The position numbers and the translations under genes were made by a program. From Salinibacter altiplanensis (GTDB lineage Bacteria; Bacteroidota; Rhodothermia; Rhodothermales; Salinibacteraceae): a stretch of 64,000 nucleotides of DNA. Each line of letters begins with the position of its first letter. The stretch's first letter is position 1. Positions 35,126 through 43,070 of this stretch are shown piece by piece. The notes beneath the pieces were generated by a model, which made no database searches, had not been told where the DNA came from, and saw only the letters and a list, made by a program, of their open reading frames with translations. The stretch is from NCBI RefSeq assembly GCF_002894645.1, contig NZ_NCQY01000002.1, positions 24,848-88,847 on the forward strand. Reading direction: 5' to 3'.

Positions 35126-36057
35126 GATGAATCACCCCCGGTGACGACGGTCTCCTGATGCTTGGTGTAGTGGGCAAACAGCTTTTCCAGGGAGGTGCCC
35201 TGGGTGGTGAAATCGCGGATCTCCGCCCCGCAGTCCTCCAGTGCATGGAGAATGGCAGTCTTGTTTCCGCCGTCGGTGTGGACGGTCACCACGTCTCCCT
35301 CGACCCCCACGGAGCGGACCCCTTCAACAGCTTCAACGGCCTCGATCACTCCCTCTGGAATGAGGACGACGGCAATCGACAACGTCTCGCTCGCCCCCGA
35401 GGCCTTCCGCAGGCCCTCGATGGTGTCGACGGCGACGATCCGGCCGCGGTTGAGGATGGCGACCCGGTCGCAGATGGCCTCGACCTGCTCAAGGATGTGA
35501 CTGGAGAAGAACACGGTCGCACCACGGTCGCGCTCTTCCCGAATCATCCGGCGGATCTCGCGGGCGCCATTGGGATCCAGGCCAGTGGTCGGTTCGTCCA
35601 GCACCAGCAGGTCGGGTTCGCCCACGAGCGCCATTGCCAGCACCAAGCGCTGTCGCATCCCCTGGGAGTAGTCCCCCGCGGGCCGATCGGCCGCGTCCTG
35701 GATGCCCACGCGGGCCAGGAGTGCCTCGGGGCCGTCGTCGACGCCCTTCGAGTCGATGGCAAACTGAACATGCTGCCGACCGGTGAGCCGGTTGTACACC
35801 TGACAGGCGCCGGGCAACACGCCCGTGCGCTTCCGGATCGCCAGGCTCTCGCGCTGGGCGTCGAACCCCAATGCCTTCGCTCTCCCCTCGGTTGGCCGGA
35901 CGAAGTCCAGCAGGATGTCTATGGTGGTGGACTTTCCGGCACCATTGGGGCCGAGGAAGCCGAAAATCTCTTCCTCCTCGACGGTGAAATTGACGTCATC
36001 GAGGGCAGTCACGTCCCCGAATTGCTTCGTGACTCCCTCCAGTTCGATCGCTGCCAT
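35122..36057 (-). CDS. ABC transporter ATP-binding protein
   Basis: 311 residues. An ABC ATPase of the ABC-2/CcmA-NatA type. Walker A is in FGFLGPNGAGKSTTIDILL, the signature in GDYSQGMRQRLVLAMAL, Walker B in LLVLDEPTTGLDP and the H-loop in VFFSSHILEQVEAI. The C-terminal ~80 residues form the small beta domain common in drug or antibiotic exporters (VRSVGVEGDVVTVHTDGGN, SLEKLFAHYT). The ATG at 36057 was chosen; the same frame stays open upstream only because it lies opposite the third-position frame of the UDG-like gene. Operon partner of the permease at 34292-35125. Confidence 0.94.
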   Translation of the reverse strand: MAAIELEGVTKQFGDVTALDDVNFTVEEEEIFGFLGPNGAGKSTTIDILLDFVRPTEGRAKALGFDAQRESLAIRKRTGVLPGACQVYNRLTGRQHVQFAIDSKGVDDGPEALLARVGIQDAADRPAGDYSQGMRQRLVLAMALVGEPDLLVLDEPTTGLDPNGAREIRRMIREERDRGATVFFSSHILEQVEAICDRVAILNRGRIVAVDTIEGLRKASGASETLSIAVVLIPEGVIEAVEAVEGVRSVGVEGDVVTVHTDGGNKTAILHALEDCGAEIRDFTTQGTSLEKLFAHYTKHQETVVTGGDSS

Positions 36058-36193
36058 GTCCAAGGTCAGACCGGTCGAAAAGAAAACAGGGAGTCGCGGT
36101 GCGAAGTCTGTGCGACTCGGGTCGTGGATGAGTAGTTCAGCAAGGGGGGGCGTTCTTGTCGGGGCAAATTCGAAAAACGCAATCCGCAAGGGG

Positions 36194-36841
36194 CTACGTC
36201 CCGAGGCCCATCTCCGCCACGATGTCTTCGATCCCCGCCTCGAACTTGTTCGCGCCGCCCTGCGAGGGGTGCCGCACGTACGTCGGATCGGCCCCGACTT
36301 CGTCGAGGGCGCGCTCGCCCTTGCGGCCCACGCCCACGGTCCGGTCGGGCTCGAGGGCGTCGAGCAGTTCGCGCAACAGCTCGTGCCAGTCGCGCACCTC
36401 CGAGCGGCGGGGTGTGCGGATCGAGAGCGGGTCGCCGGCGTCGTGCGGGTGGAGGGGCAGGCTGTTCCAGACGAAGAAGTGGGGGAAGTGGGGCTGGAGC
36501 ACCCGCCAGAAGATGGATGCGCTGTACTCGGTGATCGGCACGTCCTTCTGGCTCGTGGCCCCCCCGTCAATCGGAAAGTCCGGGTCGGTGAGCTGCGACT
36601 CGCTCGTGACCGGCACGCCCGAGAAGCGACAGCCCCACGGGCCGGGGGCTTCGAGCAGGAGAAAGAGCCGCGGCGCCTCGTCGAAGCACGACAGGTACTG
36701 CCGCAGGTTGTCGCGGCGATGGGCGGGCGCCTCAGGCCCGTCGAGATCGTCCCGGCGGTCGCGGTACGGGTTGAACAGCTCGTCGGTGGAAGCAGCCGGA
36801 AAGACGTGCGTGTCGAAGAGGTCCCAGACGGCGGGAAGCAT
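36194..36841 (-). CDS. Uracil-DNA glycosylase superfamily protein
   Basis: 215 residues. Motif 1 is LFLLLEAPGPWGCRFSGVP, and HPSQGGANKFEAGI near the end is placed where the second UDG motif lies. FVWNSLPLHPHDAGDP and LEPDRTVGVGRKGERAL are also consistent with the superfamily. The gene could remove uracil from DNA, but the catalytic residues differ from classic UNG, so substrate is not certain. The start at 36841 (MLPAVWDLFDTH) excludes an upstream poorly conserved extension of 32 codons. The ABC ATPase gene lies 136 bp downstream on the same strand. Confidence 0.8.
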   Translation of the reverse strand: MLPAVWDLFDTHVFPAASTDELFNPYRDRRDDLDGPEAPAHRRDNLRQYLSCFDEAPRLFLLLEAPGPWGCRFSGVPVTSESQLTDPDFPIDGGATSQKDVPITEYSASIFWRVLQPHFPHFFVWNSLPLHPHDAGDPLSIRTPRRSEVRDWHELLRELLDALEPDRTVGVGRKGERALDEVGADPTYVRHPSQGGANKFEAGIEDIVAEMGLGT

Positions 36842-36949
36842 CGGAGGAGACAGGGGGAAGACGGAGAGGGTGTGGGAGAACGGTGAGAGTGGTGCCCCCG
36901 AAGCTCTGCGTGAATGAGGTGCATTCGCGAGCCTCATCGGGGGCGCGGA

Positions 36950-38086
36950 TCAGGCAGACCCGGCGGTGTTGTCGACACGGGGAAAGGCAAAGTCGGCGTA
37001 GCCCATCTCGGCAGTTCCGAACCACCGGTACGCGTCCTCGCGGGCGTCCTTGTAGGCCTCGTAGATCTTGCGGTACTGCCCATTGCCGGACGCCTTGTCC
37101 TCCAGGATCTGAGTCGTAATCTCCTGCGCCCGGCCCATCACCTCGTCGGGGAAGCGCCGGAGGGTGGTGCCTTCGTCCAGCAGGCGGTCGAGCGCCGCGG
37201 GGTTCTTGTGGTCGTACTGGGCCATCATGCGGACGTTGGCCTCGGCGGCGGCCGTTTTGAGGGCCTCCTGGTACTGCGTCGGCAGCTCGTCGTAGGCGTC
37301 CCGGTTGACGTAGAACGTGAGGGCGGGCCCGGGCTCCCACCAGCCGGGGTAGTAGTAGTACTGGGCCACCTCCTGGAAGCCGAGCTTCTCATCGTCGTAG
37401 GGCCCCACCCACTCGGCCGCGTCGATCGCGCCCCGCTCCAGCGACGGGTAGATCTCGCCGCTCGGAAGGACCTGCGTGTTGACGCCCATCTCGCTCATCA
37501 CACTGCCCCCCATTCCCGGAATGCGCATCTTGAGGCCGTTCATGTCGGAGAGGGAGCCCACCTCCACGTTGAACCAGCCGCCCATCTGTGTGCCCGTGTT
37601 GCCGCCCGGCAGGTTGAGGATGTTGAAGTCGGCGAAGAGGTCGCGCAGGAGGTCCATTCCGCCGCCGGAGTAGACCCAGGCGTTGTACTGGCGGGCCGTG
37701 AGGCCGAATGGGACGGTGCAGTCGAACGCCAGCGCGGGGTTTTTGCCGATAAAGTAGTAGCTGGCCGAGTGGCCCATCTCGACGGTCCGGTTCCGCACGC
37801 TGCCCAGCACTTCAAGGGGGGGCACCAGCTCGCCGCCCGGGTACGTCAGAATCTCGAAGTTGCCGTCCGTGAGGGCTTTCAGGCGCTCGGACAGCACCTC
37901 GGCCGCGCCGTAGATGGTGTCGAGCGAGCGGCTGAAGCTGGAGGCGAGCCGCCACCGCACCTGTGGGTTCGTCTGGACGTTGGGGGCGCCGTCGCTGGCC
38001 GACGATTCGCCGTCGCCACAGCCGGTCAGAAGGCCGGCCCCGGCGGCGCCGAGCAGGGCTTTCCGGGCAAAGTCGCGGCGTTCCAT
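36950..38086 (-). CDS. TRAP transporter solute-binding protein (DctP/TakP-like)
   Basis: 378 residues. Twin-Arg-like N-terminus (MERRDFARKALLGAAGAG) with a lipobox-like LLTGC, then a DctP fold: WRLASSFSRSLDTIYGAAEV, ILTYPGGELVPPLEVLGSV, VEMGHSASYYFIGKNPALAF, GLKMRIPGMGGSVMSEMG and YYYYPGWWEPGPALTFYVN. The last motif fits the 2-oxoacid/lactate subgroup (TakP), where an Arg in the GLKMRIPG motif binds the carboxylate. No DctQ or DctM membrane subunits are in the window; the gene is an orphan here. Confidence 0.92.
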   Translation of the reverse strand: MERRDFARKALLGAAGAGLLTGCGDGESSASDGAPNVQTNPQVRWRLASSFSRSLDTIYGAAEVLSERLKALTDGNFEILTYPGGELVPPLEVLGSVRNRTVEMGHSASYYFIGKNPALAFDCTVPFGLTARQYNAWVYSGGGMDLLRDLFADFNILNLPGGNTGTQMGGWFNVEVGSLSDMNGLKMRIPGMGGSVMSEMGVNTQVLPSGEIYPSLERGAIDAAEWVGPYDDEKLGFQEVAQYYYYPGWWEPGPALTFYVNRDAYDELPTQYQEALKTAAAEANVRMMAQYDHKNPAALDRLLDEGTTLRRFPDEVMGRAQEITTQILEDKASGNGQYRKIYEAYKDAREDAYRWFGTAEMGYADFAFPRVDNTAGSA

Positions 38087-38205
38087 GGGGAGGGCAGAAT
38101 CAGTGTGCGGGGCGTGTGAAAGGGACCGTTTAGTATAGAAGCCAGTGGACCTCGGCGCAACCCCGTCCTCGGGGCGGCCTCGCCCGCACGCGCTGCGGAG
38201 ATGAC

Positions 38206-38532
38206 TTGGAGTGCCAACATTGGCTCGTCGAGGCCGTGCCGGAGCCCTGTGAGGCTGGGAGGCATCCACACGAGTCCGGCACCTGCCCCCGCAACAATGA
38301 GGAGCAGGAGCGAGATTTCGGCCCAGCCCATGCCGGGCTCCGGGGCCTGTTCGTCGACCTCCTCGCACTCTCGTTCGAGTCGCCGGTGGCCTACGCGGTG
38401 CTGCTCATGGGGGCGGGCGTCGCCCTGCTCGGCTACTACCTCATCGAGCAGGACGAGCCGGATCGGGCCAATGGCGTCTACACGCCCAGTGATGCCCCAA
38501 CGCCCGAATCGGTCGGGGAGCTAGAACTGTAG
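38206..38532 (+). CDS. Possible small membrane protein with acidic tail
   Basis: 108 residues if the ATG at 38206 is used. The C-terminal half looks genuine: one transmembrane helix (PVAYAVLLMGAGVALLGYYL) followed by an acidic tail (EQDEPDRANGVYTPSDAP), in line with halophilic proteins. The N-terminal half has poor composition. The true start may be a codon near the helix. An antisense frame (38331 down to 38026, start MGWAEISLLLLIVAGAGAG) competes for the same DNA but overlaps the DctP-like gene. Function unknown. Confidence 0.4.
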   Translation: MECQHWLVEAVPEPCEAGRHPHESGTCPRNNEEQERDFGPAHAGLRGLFVDLLALSFESPVAYAVLLMGAGVALLGYYLIEQDEPDRANGVYTPSDAPTPESVGELEL

Positions 38533-38588
38533 CGGGAATCCGGGATGCGTGCGGGACTTCCTCGACCGCCACGAGCGCCGCATCGCGC

Positions 38589-39314
38589 TCACTCCTCGCG
38601 GTGCGGGCGAAGCGGGCGCATCACGACCTCCGAGATGAGATGGTTCGCCGGGGCCTCCAGCACGTGCTGGACCGTCGCGGCGACGTCGTCGGGGTCGAGC
38701 GGGTTTTCGGTCATGTCGACCCCTGCCACGTCAAAGAAGTTGGTCTCGACGGAGCCAGGGTAGAGGCACGTCACGCGGATGCCGTCCTCGCGCACCTCTT
38801 TCATTACCGCTTCGCTGAAGCCCCGCACGGCAAACTTGCTGGCGTTGTACGCGCTGATGTTGGGGTTGCCCAGGAGGCCTGCGATGGAGGCGATGTTGAC
38901 GATGTGTCCGCCAAAGCCGGTCGCCTCGTTCTGGTCGCGCATGCGGGGGACCGCCTCGCGGGTGCAGAGGTAGACGCCCCGCACGTTCGTGTCCATTTGC
39001 ACGTCGAAGGCGTCGGTGTCGAGGTCGTCGACCGGGCCAAACTGCCCGAGCCCGGCGTTGTTGATCAGCACGTCTGGGGGGCCGGCCTCGGCATCGACGG
39101 TGTCGAAGGCCGCCTCGACCGCGTCTTCCTTCCGGACGTCGCACGAGACGGGCCTGAACGCGTCCCCCAGGTCGTTCTGTAGCGCCTGGAGCTTGTCGGT
39201 GCTCCGGGCAAGGCCGTAAACGGCGGTGCCCCGATCTACGAGTGTGCGAGAAATGTGGGCGCCAAGGCCCTTGCTGGCGCCGGTAACCACGGCGACGGCG
39301 TCGGTCAAGTCCAT
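38589..39314 (-). CDS. Short-chain dehydrogenase/reductase
   Basis: 241 residues, classical SDR. NAD(P)-binding TGASKGLG in VAVVTGASKGLGAHISRTL, NNAG in VLINNAGLGQFGP, catalytic Ser in IVNIASIAGLLG and the YxxxK in SAYNASKFAVRGFSE. The C-terminal PGSVETNFF is typical. It oxidises or reduces an alcohol/carbonyl substrate not predictable from sequence. It stands alone; the 208 bp to the next gene hold nothing recognised. ATG at 39314. Confidence 0.93.
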   Translation of the reverse strand: MDLTDAVAVVTGASKGLGAHISRTLVDRGTAVYGLARSTDKLQALQNDLGDAFRPVSCDVRKEDAVEAAFDTVDAEAGPPDVLINNAGLGQFGPVDDLDTDAFDVQMDTNVRGVYLCTREAVPRMRDQNEATGFGGHIVNIASIAGLLGNPNISAYNASKFAVRGFSEAVMKEVREDGIRVTCLYPGSVETNFFDVAGVDMTENPLDPDDVAATVQHVLEAPANHLISEVVMRPLRPHREE

Positions 39315-39522
39315 AGGAACAAAGAATTGGATTATAGATGACGGTACGAACTTTTACCGCCTGGGCCCGAATGGGGTTGCCGCTGAGCAGTGATTACTTC
39401 GGAAATGGATCCTTTGCGCGCCACGCAGCCGAGGATCTCACCCCCCATTGTCGATGGCTGTGACGCGGCCCCCACGGAACGGGGACGGGTCGTGTGGAAG
39501 GATGTCCCGCACCGGCTGCTCG

Positions 39523-40317
39523 CTAAAATACATCCCCCGGCAATTCCACATTCACCTGTACACTTTGTACCTCAATGGCAATTGGGTCGCCAGACATTAT
39601 CTGCTTCATCATGTTCATCTGGTCGCCCATCATTTGCTCCATTTGCTTGCGCTGCTGCTCCGGCAGTTGCTCCATCTTCTCCATCATCTGCTGCATCTGC
39701 TGGCGCTGTTTGTCGGAAATGTTCGCGTTGAGCTGAATCTCCATCCGATGCGGGAGGGTGAGGCCGTCGGTCGTCTCGTACCTTTTGAAGCGCACGGTGA
39801 CCGACGACGGGTTGGCCTCCTGTGAATCAGACGCGGCGGTCTCCACGACCATACGAGCGGGGACGTGCCGCTCGGCGTCGATGTAATAGGTCATGCTCGT
39901 TGCGTTTTCTTCCACATTGGGGTTCACGGCGGAGGGATTGTCGACCTGCAGGATGTGGCAGCGTACGCCATCGATGGCCTCGGTTCCTGCGTACGTGGCG
40001 TGCTGCTTGAGGCGGTCGAACTGCAGGCCGTAGGCCGCCGACGGGGTGGTGTTGGCGGCAAATGAGGAGGCGTCCGTCCCCTTCAGCCGCGTCTGCGTTC
40101 GGTAGGTGGGTCCGTCGTCCCCCATGTCTTTCTGGTGGTAAGAGGTGTAGAGGTTGGTCTCTACAATGTAGGTATCGACCGTCTCCATCTGCCGGTCGTA
40201 AACGGACTGCATATCGCTGACGACTGAGGCGACGGACTGGGCCGATGCCGGGACGGCCCCGAGGAGGAGAGAAAAAACAAGAGAAAGGGCGACGGTGACC
40301 GAACGGCGGTGCAACAT
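39523..40317 (-). CDS. Periplasmic LolA-like protein with Met/Gln-rich C-terminal segment
   Basis: 264 residues with a clear signal peptide (ALSLVFSLLLGAVPASAQ). The central beta-rich domain (KGTDASSFAANTTPSA, LQFDRLKQHATYAG, YYIDAERHVPARMVV, VRFKRYETTDGLTLPHRM) resembles the LolA/LolB-like fold of outer-membrane lipoprotein-sorting proteins. Residues ~205-245 form an unusual helix with eleven methionines in about 40 residues and many glutamines (QQMQQMMEKMEQ, KQMEQMMGDQMNMM). A binding function for metal or a partner is speculative. The start at 40317 avoids a non-signal-like extension. Divergent from trmH, 128 bp away. Confidence 0.75.
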   Translation of the reverse strand: MLHRRSVTVALSLVFSLLLGAVPASAQSVASVVSDMQSVYDRQMETVDTYIVETNLYTSYHQKDMGDDGPTYRTQTRLKGTDASSFAANTTPSAAYGLQFDRLKQHATYAGTEAIDGVRCHILQVDNPSAVNPNVEENATSMTYYIDAERHVPARMVVETAASDSQEANPSSVTVRFKRYETTDGLTLPHRMEIQLNANISDKQRQQMQQMMEKMEQLPEQQRKQMEQMMGDQMNMMKQIMSGDPIAIEVQSVQVNVELPGDVF

Positions 40318-40445
40318 GGCAGCGTGGGAGTGAGTCAAGGGAGGTGCGGTATAAGCCAATGTGTCCGGAGACGCTCGGCGGACACGACACGAGAGATTTG
40401 GGTTCTCAACACAATTTCAATACGCTCGGTCGCATTCCAGGATTC

Positions 40446-41222
40446 ATGAGCCATCACCAGGTCGACGCAGAGAAAGAGATGAACCGGCTGCTCGCAGCGG
40501 GGGGAACGCCGCCGGTTGAGACCGATCCCTTCACGATCGGGGACGTGCGCCTGTCGCCCGGGCGCATCGTCGGGCTGCTTCGGCCTCACATGCGAGAGCG
40601 GCGGCTGGAGCGCATTCGAGACGTCGTGGGGAGCCGGACGCGCACCGTGGTGCCGGTGGTGGAGGGGCTCGTGAACACCGGCAATGTGAGTGCCGTCATG
40701 CGGTCAGCGGAGGCGCTGGGGCACCAGGACATGCATGTGGTGCGGGGCGAACACGACCGGTACAAGCACTCTCAGCGGACGGCCCAGGGCGCGAAGCACT
40801 GGCTCGACGTATGGCACTGGAATGCACCGAAGGCCTGTGCCGCACACCTCCAGGACGCCGGCTACCGTGTTGTAACCATGCACCTACATGCAGACACGGT
40901 GCCGATTCGAGATCTGGACTTTACCGAGCCCACGGCGCTCGTCTTCGGCAACGAGGAGGCAGGAGTGACCGATGCAATGCTCGACGCCTCCGACGCGGCC
41001 TGTGAGGTGCCGCTTCCGGGCTTCACGGAGAGCTTCAACGTGTCCGTGGCGGCGGCCGTGGCACTCTACCACGCCCAGCAGGATCGGATCGACCGCCAGG
41101 GCCGCCACGCCGATCTCAGTGATGCGGAGCGGGCTCGCCTGGAGGCTCGCTTCTGCCTCCGCAGTGTGAACAATGCGGAGCAGATTATCGAGCGGAAGCT
41201 CGGGGATGAGGAGCGACCGTAG
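40446..41222 (+). CDS. trmH: tRNA (guanosine-2'-O)-methyltransferase TrmH
   Basis: 258 residues of the SPOUT superfamily. The three SpoU motifs are present: VNTGNVSAVMRSAEALG with the catalytic Arg, ALVFGNEEAGVTDAML, and VPLPGFTESFNVSVAAAVAL. TrmH methylates the 2'-OH of G18 in the D-loop of tRNA. A short N-terminal helical part (EKEMNRLLAAGG) and a C-terminal extension (SVNNAEQIIERKL) match TrmH rather than the rRNA methyltransferase branch. The ATG at 40446 was preferred over earlier in-frame codons that precede any helix. Confidence 0.9.
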   Translation: MSHHQVDAEKEMNRLLAAGGTPPVETDPFTIGDVRLSPGRIVGLLRPHMRERRLERIRDVVGSRTRTVVPVVEGLVNTGNVSAVMRSAEALGHQDMHVVRGEHDRYKHSQRTAQGAKHWLDVWHWNAPKACAAHLQDAGYRVVTMHLHADTVPIRDLDFTEPTALVFGNEEAGVTDAMLDASDAACEVPLPGFTESFNVSVAAAVALYHAQQDRIDRQGRHADLSDAERARLEARFCLRSVNNAEQIIERKLGDEERP

Positions 41223-41258
41223 GCGGGCCGGGGGAGTTGTATCGGGCGAGCACCGTGG

Positions 41259-42881
41259 CTACTTGGACTGCGCCGCTTCTGTGTCGGCCGTGCCGGCGAG
41301 TGATTGCAGCTGGCGGCGGACGGAGGCGTCGGCGTCGTCCCACTGTGAGGCGAGGGCCGACCGGGCTGCGTCGGCCCTCGCGGGCTCGCCGGCCTGGGCA
41401 GCGGCACGCGCCTTGCCCCAGAGCGAGCGGGCCCGGTCCGGGTAGCGCCCCAGCGTGGTTTCGAACTGCGTCAGGGCGTCGGCCGGCCGGTCGAGAGCGA
41501 GGAGCGCCTCGCCGTACAGCTCGGGGGCGGGCTTCGCGGGAAAGGGCGGGCCAAAGTTCAGCGGGCGGTCCGTTTCGAGGGCCGTGGCCTCCTCCAGGCG
41601 TGCAAGGGCCTCTTTGCCGTCGCCGTCCTTCAGTGCGATCAGGCCCTCCAGTTCGAGCACCTGAATTCGGAGCGCTGCCGACGGGTCGTCGCCCAGGGCC
41701 GACCGGGCGTCTTCCAGGGCGGCCCGGGCGGCGGAGAGGCTCCCCTCCTGTGCAGCGGCGAGGCCCCGGCCCGCATGCAGCGTGACGGTGCCGCGGGCGT
41801 CAAGGGTGGAAGCGTCCACGTCCATCGCGTCCGCGAGGGCGTCGTATTGGCCCCAGTGTTCCGTCTCCACGACGTAGGCGACGGGCATGTACCACCGCAT
41901 GTAGTCAGCATAGCCGGTCTGGACCCTTGAGTCCGTCGCGTGGGATTGGGTCGTCTTGAGGACGGACCGGGCGTCCTCGTGGCGCCCCTGCTGGAGACGC
42001 GCGTAGTGGAGCCAGTGCAGGGCATGAAATCCGCCCCCGCTCAGCCCCTCATTGGCCGCAGTGCTCTTTTCCTTGGCGGCCCGGTAGGAGTCGACGTTCG
42101 ACGAGGCGCCGCGCGTCCACTGCCCGAGGGCGAAGAAGATGTGCGACGGCATGTGGAGGGCGTGGGGCGCCGCCGGGGCGATGTCGGCGTACACGCGGGC
42201 CGGGCGCAGGCCGAGCGGGGCGTGCACCGGGTCGTCGTAGGCATGGATCAGGTAGTGGGCCGCCCCGGGATGCTGTGGGTTTGCGTCGAAGACCTCCTCC
42301 ACGATCGATGCGGCGCGCATGTACGTGGCAAAGTCGCGCCCCTCGTGGGCCGTGCCCAGGATGGACAGGGCGTGAAAGGCCTGGGCGTCGAGATCGTCGG
42401 GGTACTGCTCGGCGAGCGTCGCCATCGCCGTTTCGTAGGCGTCGTCGCGGGCCTCCTTGCTCTTGGGATTCTCGTCCCCGGCGCCGTAGAGGACGTGGAG
42501 TGTGCGGAGGTACGCCCTTGCCCGCTCGGTCGGGGCCGCGTCGAGGCGCGCCTCCAGCGTCGGGGCCAGGTCGCGCAGCGCCGCCAGCGCAGCCTCGCGG
42601 TCCTGCTCCATCCACACCGGGTGGTTGTACGTCATGGCCTCGCCCCAGTGGGCCATCGCGAAGTCGGGATCGACCGCCTGTGCTTCCTGGAAGGCGGCGC
42701 GGGCGTCGTCGTACTCGAAGCTGTGCAGCATCAGCAGGCCGCGGAGGAACGGCTTCTGGGCCGCCTCGGCCCCGGAGTTCTCGAACTCGGTGGTGCCGTA
42801 CTCGGTCGGTTGGGCGAAGACGGGAGCGGCGAGGAGGCCGAGGACGACGAGGAGGGTGGCACTGTGGGCGAGGCGACGCAT
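41259..42881 (-). CDS. Exported TPR-repeat protein
   Basis: 540 residues with a signal peptide (ATLLVVLGLLAAPVFAQ). TPR pairs run almost the whole length: LLMLHSFEYDDARAAFQEAQ, FAMAHWGEAMTYN, AHYLIHAYDDPVHAPLGLR, LHWLHYARLQQGRHEDARS, ALRIQVLELEGLIALKDGDG, ALDRPADALTQFETTLGRYP. The motif PHALHMPSHIFFALGQW is typical of a widespread family of secreted TPR proteins of unknown role. It is expected in the periplasm as a protein-binding scaffold. Divergent from ptuA with 189 bp between. Confidence 0.85.
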   Translation of the reverse strand: MRRLAHSATLLVVLGLLAAPVFAQPTEYGTTEFENSGAEAAQKPFLRGLLMLHSFEYDDARAAFQEAQAVDPDFAMAHWGEAMTYNHPVWMEQDREAALAALRDLAPTLEARLDAAPTERARAYLRTLHVLYGAGDENPKSKEARDDAYETAMATLAEQYPDDLDAQAFHALSILGTAHEGRDFATYMRAASIVEEVFDANPQHPGAAHYLIHAYDDPVHAPLGLRPARVYADIAPAAPHALHMPSHIFFALGQWTRGASSNVDSYRAAKEKSTAANEGLSGGGFHALHWLHYARLQQGRHEDARSVLKTTQSHATDSRVQTGYADYMRWYMPVAYVVETEHWGQYDALADAMDVDASTLDARGTVTLHAGRGLAAAQEGSLSAARAALEDARSALGDDPSAALRIQVLELEGLIALKDGDGKEALARLEEATALETDRPLNFGPPFPAKPAPELYGEALLALDRPADALTQFETTLGRYPDRARSLWGKARAAAQAGEPARADAARSALASQWDDADASVRRQLQSLAGTADTEAAQSK

Positions 42882-42914
42882 GGCGCTGAACGGGGCGTGG
42901 TAAAAGGGATGTCG

Positions 42915-42971
42915 TCAGCCCCAACCTCTTGTTTTCCGAAAGGTTCGAAGAGAGACGAGAATGGGGGCTGA
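42915..42971. other. Long-range inverted repeat between the TPR gene and ptuA
   Basis: TCAGCCCC (42915-42922) and GGGGCTGA (42964-42971) are fully complementary over eight bases with a 41-base loop that itself contains AACCTCTT and AAGAGA. It may form a hairpin in a leader RNA or a cruciform operator for the defence operon. The DNA between it and the ptuA ATG is AT-rich (TTGAAAATTTCCC) and may hold the promoter. Confidence 0.35.
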
Positions 42972-43070
42972 GAGTATACAGGCCAAGTTCTGAAGCCGGA
43001 CCGGGATCGTCTGCCAGGGTCTCTATGTTGAAAATTTCCCGCAGATACGAGCATTTGCAGAGGTGTTACC

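Noticed and set aside
36058..36924. N-terminal extension of the ABC ATPase by 289 codons
   Set aside because: The extension is Ser/Thr/Arg-rich and lies opposite frame to the UDG-like gene; the ABC domain starts cleanly at 36057.
38026..38331. Minus-strand membrane protein starting MGWAEISLLLLIVAGAG
   Set aside because: Hydrophobic start is attractive, but the remainder loses protein-like composition and runs into the DctP-like gene in another frame.
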